From: an uncultured Selenomonadales bacterium
GTDB taxonomy: Bacteria > Bacillota > Negativicutes > Selenomonadales > Selenomonadaceae
Direction: 5' to 3'
Assembly: GCA_937877565.1 (NCBI GenBank)
Contig: CALFJB010000016.1
Coordinates: 19,021 to 83,020 of the forward strand
Length of the DNA: 64,000 bases
The position numbers and the translations under genes are program-made. The number at the start of each line of letters is the position of its first letter. The stretch's first letter is position 1. Shown here in pieces: positions 49,678 to 56,296 of the stretch. Below the pieces are notes generated by a model. That model saw only the letters and a program-made list of their open reading frames with translations, did no database searches and had not been told where the DNA came from.

Positions 49678-50654
49678 ATTGGTAACCCCACAAAAATTCC
49701 CTTGCCGAATCTGAAAATTTCATTGCCGTTGATTTTATCGAGAATGACTTTGCGCCCTTCAATTCTTTTTGGCAGACAAGAACCCGCGCCGAGCATATAA
49801 ATGCTATTTTTTTTGCGGTCATTTTCTCCCGTTAATGCAGTTATAAAGCCGCCGCGCTTTTTTAGATGATAGTAAGAATTTTTCAGAATCGGAATATCTT
49901 CAGCTACCGGTAAAATGCTTGAAATGCACATTTGCCAATTTGAATTTTCGGCAGTCAACATTTTTTGCAAAGCGTTTAAATCTTCATTCGCGCAGGTTTC
50001 ATCTAAAATTATTTCTTCGGAGATTTGAAATTTACCAAAACCGCTGCTGCGCTTGCCGCCAATTCCTGAAAGTCCGAGCGAATTTAAAAAATTTTTGAAC
50101 GTGGCAGAATATTTTTCACTGTCAAAAATTGCAATTAAATAAAGTCCGCTGTCATTTTTGAAAGAAAATTCGGCGACGTAATACGGCAGTGTTTCACTTT
50201 CACGGCAGGAAACTTTTTGAATTAAATTTGTAACGCCAAAATCTGAACTCTCAATAAAATTTTCGCCAGATTTTAACGCTGAAAAATATTTTTTTAAATT
50301 GGAGGCGCGCAGATATTCCATTTTTTTCTGTTTCTTGCGTTGAGTCGATTGTTTACGAACTTCTTCAAGCGAATCACTTTTAATTTTTTTATCGCTTTCT
50401 ACAAGCAATACCGGCTTAGGCAAATAAAAATTTTCGGCAGTGTATGGCAACAAATCAGACAAAAGAATTTTACCCTGCGCGACGGCGTCAATAAAATATG
50501 TAAAAAATTTGCTGTCAGCCAATTCACAACACAACGCGCTGTACAAAGTATCAGAAGTGTAACAAAAATTTATCGCCTCAAGCTTGCCGCCGAGTTCAGC
50601 CGCGCCAAAATGTACCGGCGTTTCAAATTTCAATTTATAAGCAAAAACAATCAT
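49674..50654 (-). CDS. csm4: Csm4, Type III-A RAMP subunit
   Basis: 326 residues. N-terminal strand FAYKLKFETPVHFGAAELGG, a Gly-rich loop LSGIGGKRSSGFGKFQIS at about 195-212, and the C-terminus RFGKGIFVGLPI fit Csm4, which binds the crRNA 5' handle and contacts Cas10. Four-base overlaps with both csm3 and csm5 show translational coupling. Confidence 0.88.
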   Translation of the reverse strand: MIVFAYKLKFETPVHFGAAELGGKLEAINFCYTSDTLYSALCCELADSKFFTYFIDAVAQGKILLSDLLPYTAENFYLPKPVLLVESDKKIKSDSLEEVRKQSTQRKKQKKMEYLRASNLKKYFSALKSGENFIESSDFGVTNLIQKVSCRESETLPYYVAEFSFKNDSGLYLIAIFDSEKYSATFKNFLNSLGLSGIGGKRSSGFGKFQISEEIILDETCANEDLNALQKMLTAENSNWQMCISSILPVAEDIPILKNSYYHLKKRGGFITALTGENDRKKNSIYMLGAGSCLPKRIEGRKVILDKINGNEIFRFGKGIFVGLPI

Positions 50655-51373
50655 TGCGGCACGCTTACGCCTTCAAATAAATTTTTAAATTCCGGCAATT
50701 TTTTCTTAACTTCAGAAATTTTTTCTTCGTTAAGTGAAAAAGTTTCAAGCTCAAAATTTTTAAAAGAAATGCGCCCGTAACCACGTGAGCCGGAACCGCC
50801 CAAATAATCCATTTCCAAAAATTTTAAGCCGTCCGACAAAATTTTCATATCAGCTTCAACTTCATCAGGATTTTCAATGTTGTAGACAAGCTGAAAATTA
50901 AATTCTGTACCTGCAGGAACGCGCTCAATTTGGCGCGGAGTTGCCGTAGCCGTGATTCTGTTAATGGTATTTTCCCATTTTATTTCGCCAATGTAAGTAT
51001 CCAAATCCATTGCGCTAAATTTTTTGAAAGAATCATCAGTCATTTTTAAATCAAAAAATTGCAACCGTGACGGACGAGAATCTGAATTTTTTCCTGCGCC
51101 CAGCCCAAAAAGTCTCTTAACTTCTTTAGTGTCGTCTTCAATTTTGTTAAGCGTATAATCTTTAGCGTAACTTTTGGCTAACAAAGTGCGAAGTTTGCCT
51201 TTTAACGAACTGCCGGGAATAATTGGCTGCTTTGTAAGCGGATCTCTTATAAATGGAGAATCAACCGCACCAATGGGCGCAAAATCACTAGCCGCGCCAA
51301 TGTGCAAGCCGGTTTCAAGTTTAAGTATCGCCGTAATTTTAATTTTGCCTTGAAGTGAACTTTGCTCCTCCAT
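50651..51373 (-). CDS. csm3: Csm3, backbone RNase subunit
   Basis: 240 residues. LETGLHIGAASDFAPIGAVD, SPFIRDPLTKQPIIPGSSLK closely matches Csm3; by alignment to the Streptococcus thermophilus protein Asp38 is the catalytic residue of target-RNA cleavage and is present. The C-terminal DYLGGSGSRGYGRISF loop is intact. RNA cleavage by the complex should therefore work. Two bases separate it from csm2. Confidence 0.92.
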   Translation of the reverse strand: MEEQSSLQGKIKITAILKLETGLHIGAASDFAPIGAVDSPFIRDPLTKQPIIPGSSLKGKLRTLLAKSYAKDYTLNKIEDDTKEVKRLFGLGAGKNSDSRPSRLQFFDLKMTDDSFKKFSAMDLDTYIGEIKWENTINRITATATPRQIERVPAGTEFNFQLVYNIENPDEVEADMKILSDGLKFLEMDYLGGSGSRGYGRISFKNFELETFSLNEEKISEVKKKLPEFKNLFEGVSVPQ

Positions 51374-51375
51374 AA

Positions 51376-51783
51376 TTAATCCTTGCCTCCGTAAAATTTA
51401 TGATACGCTACCAACGCCTCAATATAACGCGCAAATTTTTCGTATTCAATCAAACTATTTTTTATATTGTCAATACGATTAAAAAGGTCTGCTTCTTTTA
51501 CAAAATTTTTAACCGTTTCATTGCGGCTGTTATCGCGTCCGGCTTGGTACGCAACTTTGATCTTGAGATATTTAATTTCCATAGCAATATCTTCCGGCAA
51601 AGTTTCAACTTTTTCATTTTGCGCCTTGTAAACTTCAATTTTGTTCGTCAATGAAGTAACGGCGGTAAGAAATTTTCTAATTTGCCCGGTCGTCAAATCA
51701 ATTTTAGTGTAAGTGACGTTTCTACCGTTTACTGTTTGAACAAATTTTTTGATAACAGATTCAGCCTTTTCTACGTCGTCCAT
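51376..51783 (-). CDS. csm2: Csm2, small subunit
   Basis: 135 residues, all-helical. TTGQIRKFLTAVTSLTNKIE, KIKVAYQAGRDNSRNETVKN and YIEALVAYHKFYGGKD match Csm2, the minor-filament subunit that stabilises target RNA. It starts immediately after the cas10 stop with an AGGAGG site inside the end of cas10. Confidence 0.88.
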   Translation of the reverse strand: MDDVEKAESVIKKFVQTVNGRNVTYTKIDLTTGQIRKFLTAVTSLTNKIEVYKAQNEKVETLPEDIAMEIKYLKIKVAYQAGRDNSRNETVKNFVKEADLFNRIDNIKNSLIEYEKFARYIEALVAYHKFYGGKD

Positions 51784-54156
51784 TTAAATTACCTCCTTTT
51801 CACGTATACTGTAAATCACAAGTTCAATTGCCGTCCGCAATTCTTGTCTATCTTCAAAATTTTTGTACCAAAAATAAAATTTATCACGAATAATCGAATA
51901 AACTTCAAAGCCGGTTTTATTTTCGCCAGGATTCAGACGCGCCAACACATATGCAAAACGCGCCAAATTTATAGACTGTCGCTCGGAATTTGTATCTGCC
52001 AAAAAATTTAAAATCCTGTACAAGCCGCTTTTTCCAATAGCCAAACGTCCTTCAACTTGTGTTGTTGTATCGAAGTTAAAATTTTTCAGCAAGAAATTAA
52101 GTTTTTCGCCGCAAACTTTTTCGGCAAAATTTTTCCACGAATAGCATTGCGGTTTTTCAATTCCTTGATCTTTACATTTAATCGTAGTTGGTGCGCCGAA
52201 AAGTGCAATACTGTTTTTACCGGGATTATCTTTGGCGGCGTCTTCCAAAATTCCGGTTGCGCGTGCCAATTCTCCAACAGGTAATTTAGGTTGAAAAAAT
52301 CCAATTCCCGCCGAAAATGTCAGCTTGCCATTAGTGAACTGCTCAAAGATTCGCCGAATGTCTACCGCCAATTCAATTAAATCATCCCACGCGCCAACTA
52401 AAAATACGTCGTCCCCGCCGCTGTAAACAACGTGAATATCGCGCAGATTTTTTTTATTGCGATTGAACAGTTGAAATTTTTCAGGTATTTTACCTTCACA
52501 AATAAAAATAATTATGTGCTTGAAAAAATGAGCCAACTGCCTTGAAAGTGTTGCCAAACGTGTCAAGGTAAAATAATTTTTTTGAAAACCTGCCCTAAAC
52601 GCCGCGCCCAAATTATCAACGTCTGCCCGCAAAACGCCGAGCCTTTTAATACCTTCAGAATTTTTATCGCCGCCGCTTAAACTTGCAATTTCTTCAAAAG
52701 TTAAAACGTCCTTTTCTCCGCGTGTCACATAATCAGCCAGCCAAATTCCAATGTTACCAATTTTTATATCGCCGCGCTTTTTTACGTAAGTGCGGACAAT
52801 CTGCGCGACGGGTTTTTCTGCGCCATCAATCAACGGATATAAATAACAATCGTTCGGCAGCGGCAAGGCGTTAAGGTAATCTGTTTCAAAAATTTTTTTT
52901 ATGACAATAAAGCCCGTGCCGTTCAACATTTTTTGTCCCATTATGTATAAGTTGCGGCAAGATTCACAAGCCAGCGTATCGTCTTCATCGTTGTAATAAA
53001 AAAGTTCCCGCGCCGAATTATGACAAATTCCACATTCCCGCGTACCGTCCAAAGTTTTATTGATTGAACTTTCAGAGTTAAACATTTCGCGTAGTTGATC
53101 TTCAGTGTAGCGTTGGAGTTTATTTTTTGAAAGTAATTCGCTGACTCTGTGAAATGGTGCGCCCGTTCCCGTTTCAGTTTTTCCAATAAATTCAAATGCA
53201 GTGCTTGGAGTCCACGCCATCGCCAAATATAAACGGCTGCCAAAATGTTTCAAAAACCAGTCGTTAATCTTGTCTGAAAACTTTTTTAAATTTTTTTGAA
53301 CTTCCGCAGTATTTGGCAGTAACAAATAAAAATGTCCGCCGCCAGTGTACAACAAACAATTTCTTGAAACGCCTTCCGCTGTCAAAATTTCGTCCGCTAT
53401 ATGTTCCAACAAAATTTCCAGATAAAATGAACGCCCGCGCAAACTTTTTAACGCGCCCTTGCTCGGTATAGTGTAAATAAATTGTTGAATCCCTGAAATA
53501 TCGCCGGATACCAACAGAAAAACTTCTTTGTCGCGCAGGTTCTCAAAATTTTCAACTTCGCCACGCTCTAAAATATATTTGTGCAGGCAAACTGCATAAG
53601 CCGCCGTAAGTTTTGCGTGATCGTATAACGAAATATCCGAAAGTTCATTTTCAGCCGTTCCCGCCGGTACATAGCTCCAGACTTTTTCTAAAATCTGCGC
53701 GATGTCATTTGGCGAACATTTATCAAGCGAAAATTTTTTCAAACAATTTTTAAATGTTGAAAGAAGTTCAGCGTATTTATCTGAAAGATTTTCGTTGTTG
53801 TCAGCAACCGGTAAATTCATTTCGTCATTGTTAAGCGGGCGTAAATCAAAAACTGTATTTTGACCGGGATTGCCAAAAATATTAAAAATATTTTCAAGTT
53901 TCTTGCTAACTTGCCTATCAACAGTGCGGCTGTCAGTACCACTTGCAAGCGCGGCAGCCTCAACCAACAGTGAATCATTGGCATCAATGTAAGACAAAAT
54001 TTTTTTGTCTGCGTCATCTGAAAAATAAAGCGATAAAAAATCTGCGCCTACTCTTTCAAAGTCGTTTTCAAGTTTGCCTTGAGTACGCAGGATAAATTTT
54101 CCAACATCGTATAACAAAGCCGCTTTTTCAATTTGAACAGAATCCAGTTCCGTCAT
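51784..54156 (-). CDS. cas10: Cas10/Csm1 with intact GGDD but altered HD motif
   Basis: 790 residues. The N-terminal HD domain begins AALLYDVGKFILRTQGK, where Tyr16-Asp17 replaces the catalytic His-Asp ('LLHDIGKF'). A zinc ribbon CGICHN…CESC lies at about 370-400. The second palm domain has VVYSGGDDVFLVG with GGDD at 580-583. So cyclic oligoadenylate synthesis is predicted to be possible while HD single-strand DNase activity is probably lost. First gene of the csm block; AGGAGG precedes ATG 54156, and a degenerate CRISPR-repeat hairpin lies just upstream. Confidence 0.9.
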   Translation of the reverse strand: MTELDSVQIEKAALLYDVGKFILRTQGKLENDFERVGADFLSLYFSDDADKKILSYIDANDSLLVEAAALASGTDSRTVDRQVSKKLENIFNIFGNPGQNTVFDLRPLNNDEMNLPVADNNENLSDKYAELLSTFKNCLKKFSLDKCSPNDIAQILEKVWSYVPAGTAENELSDISLYDHAKLTAAYAVCLHKYILERGEVENFENLRDKEVFLLVSGDISGIQQFIYTIPSKGALKSLRGRSFYLEILLEHIADEILTAEGVSRNCLLYTGGGHFYLLLPNTAEVQKNLKKFSDKINDWFLKHFGSRLYLAMAWTPSTAFEFIGKTETGTGAPFHRVSELLSKNKLQRYTEDQLREMFNSESSINKTLDGTRECGICHNSARELFYYNDEDDTLACESCRNLYIMGQKMLNGTGFIVIKKIFETDYLNALPLPNDCYLYPLIDGAEKPVAQIVRTYVKKRGDIKIGNIGIWLADYVTRGEKDVLTFEEIASLSGGDKNSEGIKRLGVLRADVDNLGAAFRAGFQKNYFTLTRLATLSRQLAHFFKHIIIFICEGKIPEKFQLFNRNKKNLRDIHVVYSGGDDVFLVGAWDDLIELAVDIRRIFEQFTNGKLTFSAGIGFFQPKLPVGELARATGILEDAAKDNPGKNSIALFGAPTTIKCKDQGIEKPQCYSWKNFAEKVCGEKLNFLLKNFNFDTTTQVEGRLAIGKSGLYRILNFLADTNSERQSINLARFAYVLARLNPGENKTGFEVYSIIRDKFYFWYKNFEDRQELRTAIELVIYSIREKEVI

Positions 54157-54171
54157 TTTTCAACCTCCTTT

Positions 54172-54204
54172 CAAGCCTTCCCCTTGCGGGGATTTTTTAT
54201 TAAC
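54172..54204 (-). repeat. Degenerate CRISPR repeat between myg1 and cas10
   Basis: The plus strand retains the exact repeat core CCCCTTGCGGGGAT (54180-54193) and the terminal TTAAC (54200-54204), while the flanks have diverged from the consensus. On the transcribed minus strand the core folds as CCCC-GCAA-GGGG with a GNRA-like loop. It sits in the 48 bases between the myg1 stop and cas10 start. Confidence 0.75.
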
Positions 54205-54206
54205 TT

Positions 54207-55109
54207 TTACGATTCAACTGCGATTTTAGCAAGTTTAAAAGCATCCTCGAATGTATCTGCACCTCCTATAAATCCAGCCGGATGGCAAAAATTTGCAGTT
54301 TTAACGCCGGTTACAGATTGAAGTTCCTTTCCGGTAAGTCCTTTCCATTCAGTAGGCACAGACTTTCGCTGTCCGTAACTACCAAGTTCATCCGGTACAC
54401 ATTGCCAGTTAAATCCACCTCTATTGGAAGGAAATATAACGAATTGAATTTCTGTGGCTTTCTCATTTTTAGAAGAAAAGATAACTTCTTGCCACGGAAC
54501 AAAATGCTCAAGAACCATAATATGTCCTTCGGAGTTTTCAACTGCTTTTTCAACTATACCTTGTGCCTTTGCCTTAGAAATAGTATTTGCAATAGTGTTA
54601 TCAAACACAATTTCCGCAAAAGCTACTGCTTTAATGAAAGCGGTGTCAGATTCTTCTGTATCGTCCCATCTGGGATTAAAACTACAAATCATCTGTGAGA
54701 ATTGCATAATTTGAGCCGGATAGTCAACCGTAGGCATTACACCATTATCTACAGCATCTACACCTTGAATTAGATCCCTATCAACAAGATTCCAGACAAA
54801 TTCAGGGTTACATGTACCGGCAACAAGATTATATCCAAATTTTTTCCAAATCAAACCTGCCGCTGCATAAGGTACGCCATTATTGCGAGTACCATTTCCA
54901 CCTTTTTGATGATGGTCAAATTCTCCAAATCCAATATCGTAAACAATAATTCTATCATCAAGATTTTCAGGCACTTTAAATGTTCTCAATACATTAATAT
55001 CTCCTAAAACTTTAGACAAAATTACAGTTGCCAATACATCATCTGAATGAAATCTTCCACCATGTGTTATTACGTCTGCTTGTTCTAAGATTTTTGTTGT
55101 TTTAATCAT
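54207..55109 (-). CDS. MYG1-family DHH phosphoesterase in the CRISPR operon
   Basis: 300 residues of the MYG1/UPF0160 family. ADVITHGGRFHSDDVLATVI has the first metal motif (His16, His21, Asp23-Asp24). YDIGFGEFDHHQKGGNGTRN has the DHH triad (65-67). Further motifs are AAAGLIWKKFG and WNLVDRDLIQGVDAVDNG, and the C-terminal part GGFNWQCVPDELGSYGQRKS, PTEWKGLTG, ANFCHPAGFIGGA is complete. MYG1 proteins are metal-dependent phosphodiesterases; the eukaryotic one is an RNA exonuclease. It lies between the CRISPR array and cas10, reads with them, and has its GAGG ribosome site right after a degenerate repeat. A role in cutting RNA or cyclic oligoadenylate is an attractive inference, not shown. Confidence 0.85.
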   Translation of the reverse strand: MIKTTKILEQADVITHGGRFHSDDVLATVILSKVLGDINVLRTFKVPENLDDRIIVYDIGFGEFDHHQKGGNGTRNNGVPYAAAGLIWKKFGYNLVAGTCNPEFVWNLVDRDLIQGVDAVDNGVMPTVDYPAQIMQFSQMICSFNPRWDDTEESDTAFIKAVAFAEIVFDNTIANTISKAKAQGIVEKAVENSEGHIMVLEHFVPWQEVIFSSKNEKATEIQFVIFPSNRGGFNWQCVPDELGSYGQRKSVPTEWKGLTGKELQSVTGVKTANFCHPAGFIGGADTFEDAFKLAKIAVES

Positions 55110-55122
55110 AAAATTTATCCTC

Positions 55123-55614
55123 GTTTGCGTCCCCTTGCGGGGATAATACTTTTTAACTTTGTGAAAAAAGACGTGTTTATCTGCTGGGAGATTTCCGTTT
55201 CCGACCCCTTGCGGGGATAATACTTTTTAACGGTGGTGCTTATCCTATTCACTATTTTGATGAAGTAGTTATTCCAGACGTTTCCGACCCCTTGCGGGGA
55301 TAATACTTTTTAACTTTTCAGTTGAAGAAAATGCAGATAAAATCCTTGATAAAGTTGTTTCCGACCCCTTGCGGGGACAATACTTTTTAACAATGAAAAA
55401 AATGACAGCTTTGTGTTTACTTTTTTTAGCGTTTCCGACCCCTTGCGGGGATAATACTTTTTAACTTTGAGGATGCAGAAGAATTGTATAACAATTTGAG
55501 AGAAGTTTCCGACCCCTTGCGGGGACAATACTTTTTAACTCGAAAAAAGAATTGGCGTATTTAAAATGACAAAACTGTCGTTTCCGACCCCTTGCGGGGA
55601 CAATACTTTTTAAC
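55123..55614 (-). CRISPR. CRISPR array 1 (seven repeats, six spacers; transcribed leftward)
   Basis: Repeats are 35 bases, on the plus strand beginning GTTTCCGA, core CCCCTTGCGGGGA, ending CTTTTTAAC. They start at 55123 (degenerate terminal copy), 55197, 55280, 55357, 55431, 55505 and 55580. Spacers are 39, 48, 42, 39, 39 and 40 bases. The leader is on the right (55615 onward), so the transcript is the minus strand and the degenerate copy is leader-distal, next to myg1. Copies at 55357, 55505 and 55580 have C instead of T after GGGGA. The repeat hairpin is CCCC-GCAA-GGGG. Short apparent frames across the array are shadows. Confidence 0.97.
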
Positions 55615-55750
55615 CCTACCCTTCACAGAGTAAGATACAATGCGGCTCAAAATGGCACTTTGCGGCGCGGAAATTATTTTCTGACAATTTCAAGTCATTT
55701 TCACCTCCAAAAGTGCTATAAATGGCGTAACGACGCTTGCGGCGCGGATT
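55615..55750 (-). promoter_or_regulatory. Leader of array 1
   Basis: About 135 bases nearly identical, in inverted orientation, to the leader of array 2 (58816-58951). The last 70 bases before the first repeat appear invariant (for example GTGAAGGGTAGG next to the repeat). It contains two copies of CCGCGCCGCAA about 80 bases apart on the transcribed strand. It should hold the array promoter and spacer-integration signals. Confidence 0.8.
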
Positions 55751-55840
55751 TCTATCAATCTGCTTTTTTAGTATAATTCAATTATAAGTATTTGGCAATA
55801 TACTTTTTATCGTGATAAGTTGAAATATTTTAAAGAAAAA

Positions 55841-55875
55841 CGCTCGGAGTAACTACCCTCCTTTCAATCCGAGCG
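55841..55875 (-). terminator. Terminator of the small membrane-protein gene
   Basis: Perfect 8-bp stem CGCTCGGA / TCCGAGCG with a 19-base loop, followed on the minus strand by TTTTT. It lies 14 bases beyond the stop of the small membrane protein and would insulate leader 1 from it. Confidence 0.8.
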
Positions 55876-55888
55876 CACATTACAAAAT

Positions 55889-56089
55889 TTAACGACGATC
55901 ACGCCCAATCAGACCATCGCGAACACGGGGCAACATTGAAAGTTCTACAATTTCGACTTGGGAATTAACGGAAGTTACAGATTTATAATTTGAAGGAGAA
56001 GAATGGCGCGTACCTGAGCCAATTAACATAATAAGGATAAACGCGGCAAAAGCGATGCAGTCAATAATATCAGAATAAAATTTTGTCAT
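55889..56089 (-). CDS. 66-residue single-span membrane protein between the CRISPR leaders
   Basis: ATG 56089 is preceded by AAGGAGGATG, a strong ribosome site, so it is preferred over upstream in-frame ATGs (to 56119). The protein has a short cytosolic start (MTKFYSDIIDC), one membrane helix (IAFAAFILIMLIGSG) and a basic tail ending RDGLIGRDRR. It has its own terminator and lies divergent from the double-WYL gene. No family is recognised. Its placement inside a CRISPR locus makes a role as membrane effector or sensor possible but unproven. Confidence 0.6.
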   Translation of the reverse strand: MTKFYSDIIDCIAFAAFILIMLIGSGTRHSSPSNYKSVTSVNSQVEIVELSMLPRVRDGLIGRDRR

Positions 56090-56214
56090 GGTGAACATCC
56101 TCCTTATTCTAAAAAACATTCAGCTTGCACCGACAATTTATCCTCCTTTCTTATTGTCGATAATTTCAAATGAATCATTCTTTAAGCGTAGTTTATCATA
56201 ATCTGGAAAAATGA

Positions 56215-56240
56215 CAGACAAAAAGTGTGCAAAAATTTTT
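56215..56240 (+). promoter_or_regulatory. 26-bp element upstream of the WYL gene
   Basis: The element begins CAGACAAAAAGTGTGC and ends AAAAATTTTT. An inverted copy with a single difference lies at 59494-59519, upstream of the RTX metalloprotease gene. Two near-identical long elements in front of two divergent promoters suggest a shared operator, perhaps for the WYL protein encoded next to the first copy. Confidence 0.5.
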
Positions 56241-56296
56241 ACAGGAAAAATTTTTTGATTATAGAATTTTATTCAAAAATGAGTGGAGTAATTCAA

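Noticed and set aside
55310..55528. Open frames running across array 1, and similar ones across array 2 (58916-59107, 59185-59466, 59175-59372)
   Set aside because: They are translations of regularly spaced CRISPR repeats and spacers; the protein repeats follow the 35-base repeat and have no ribosome site.
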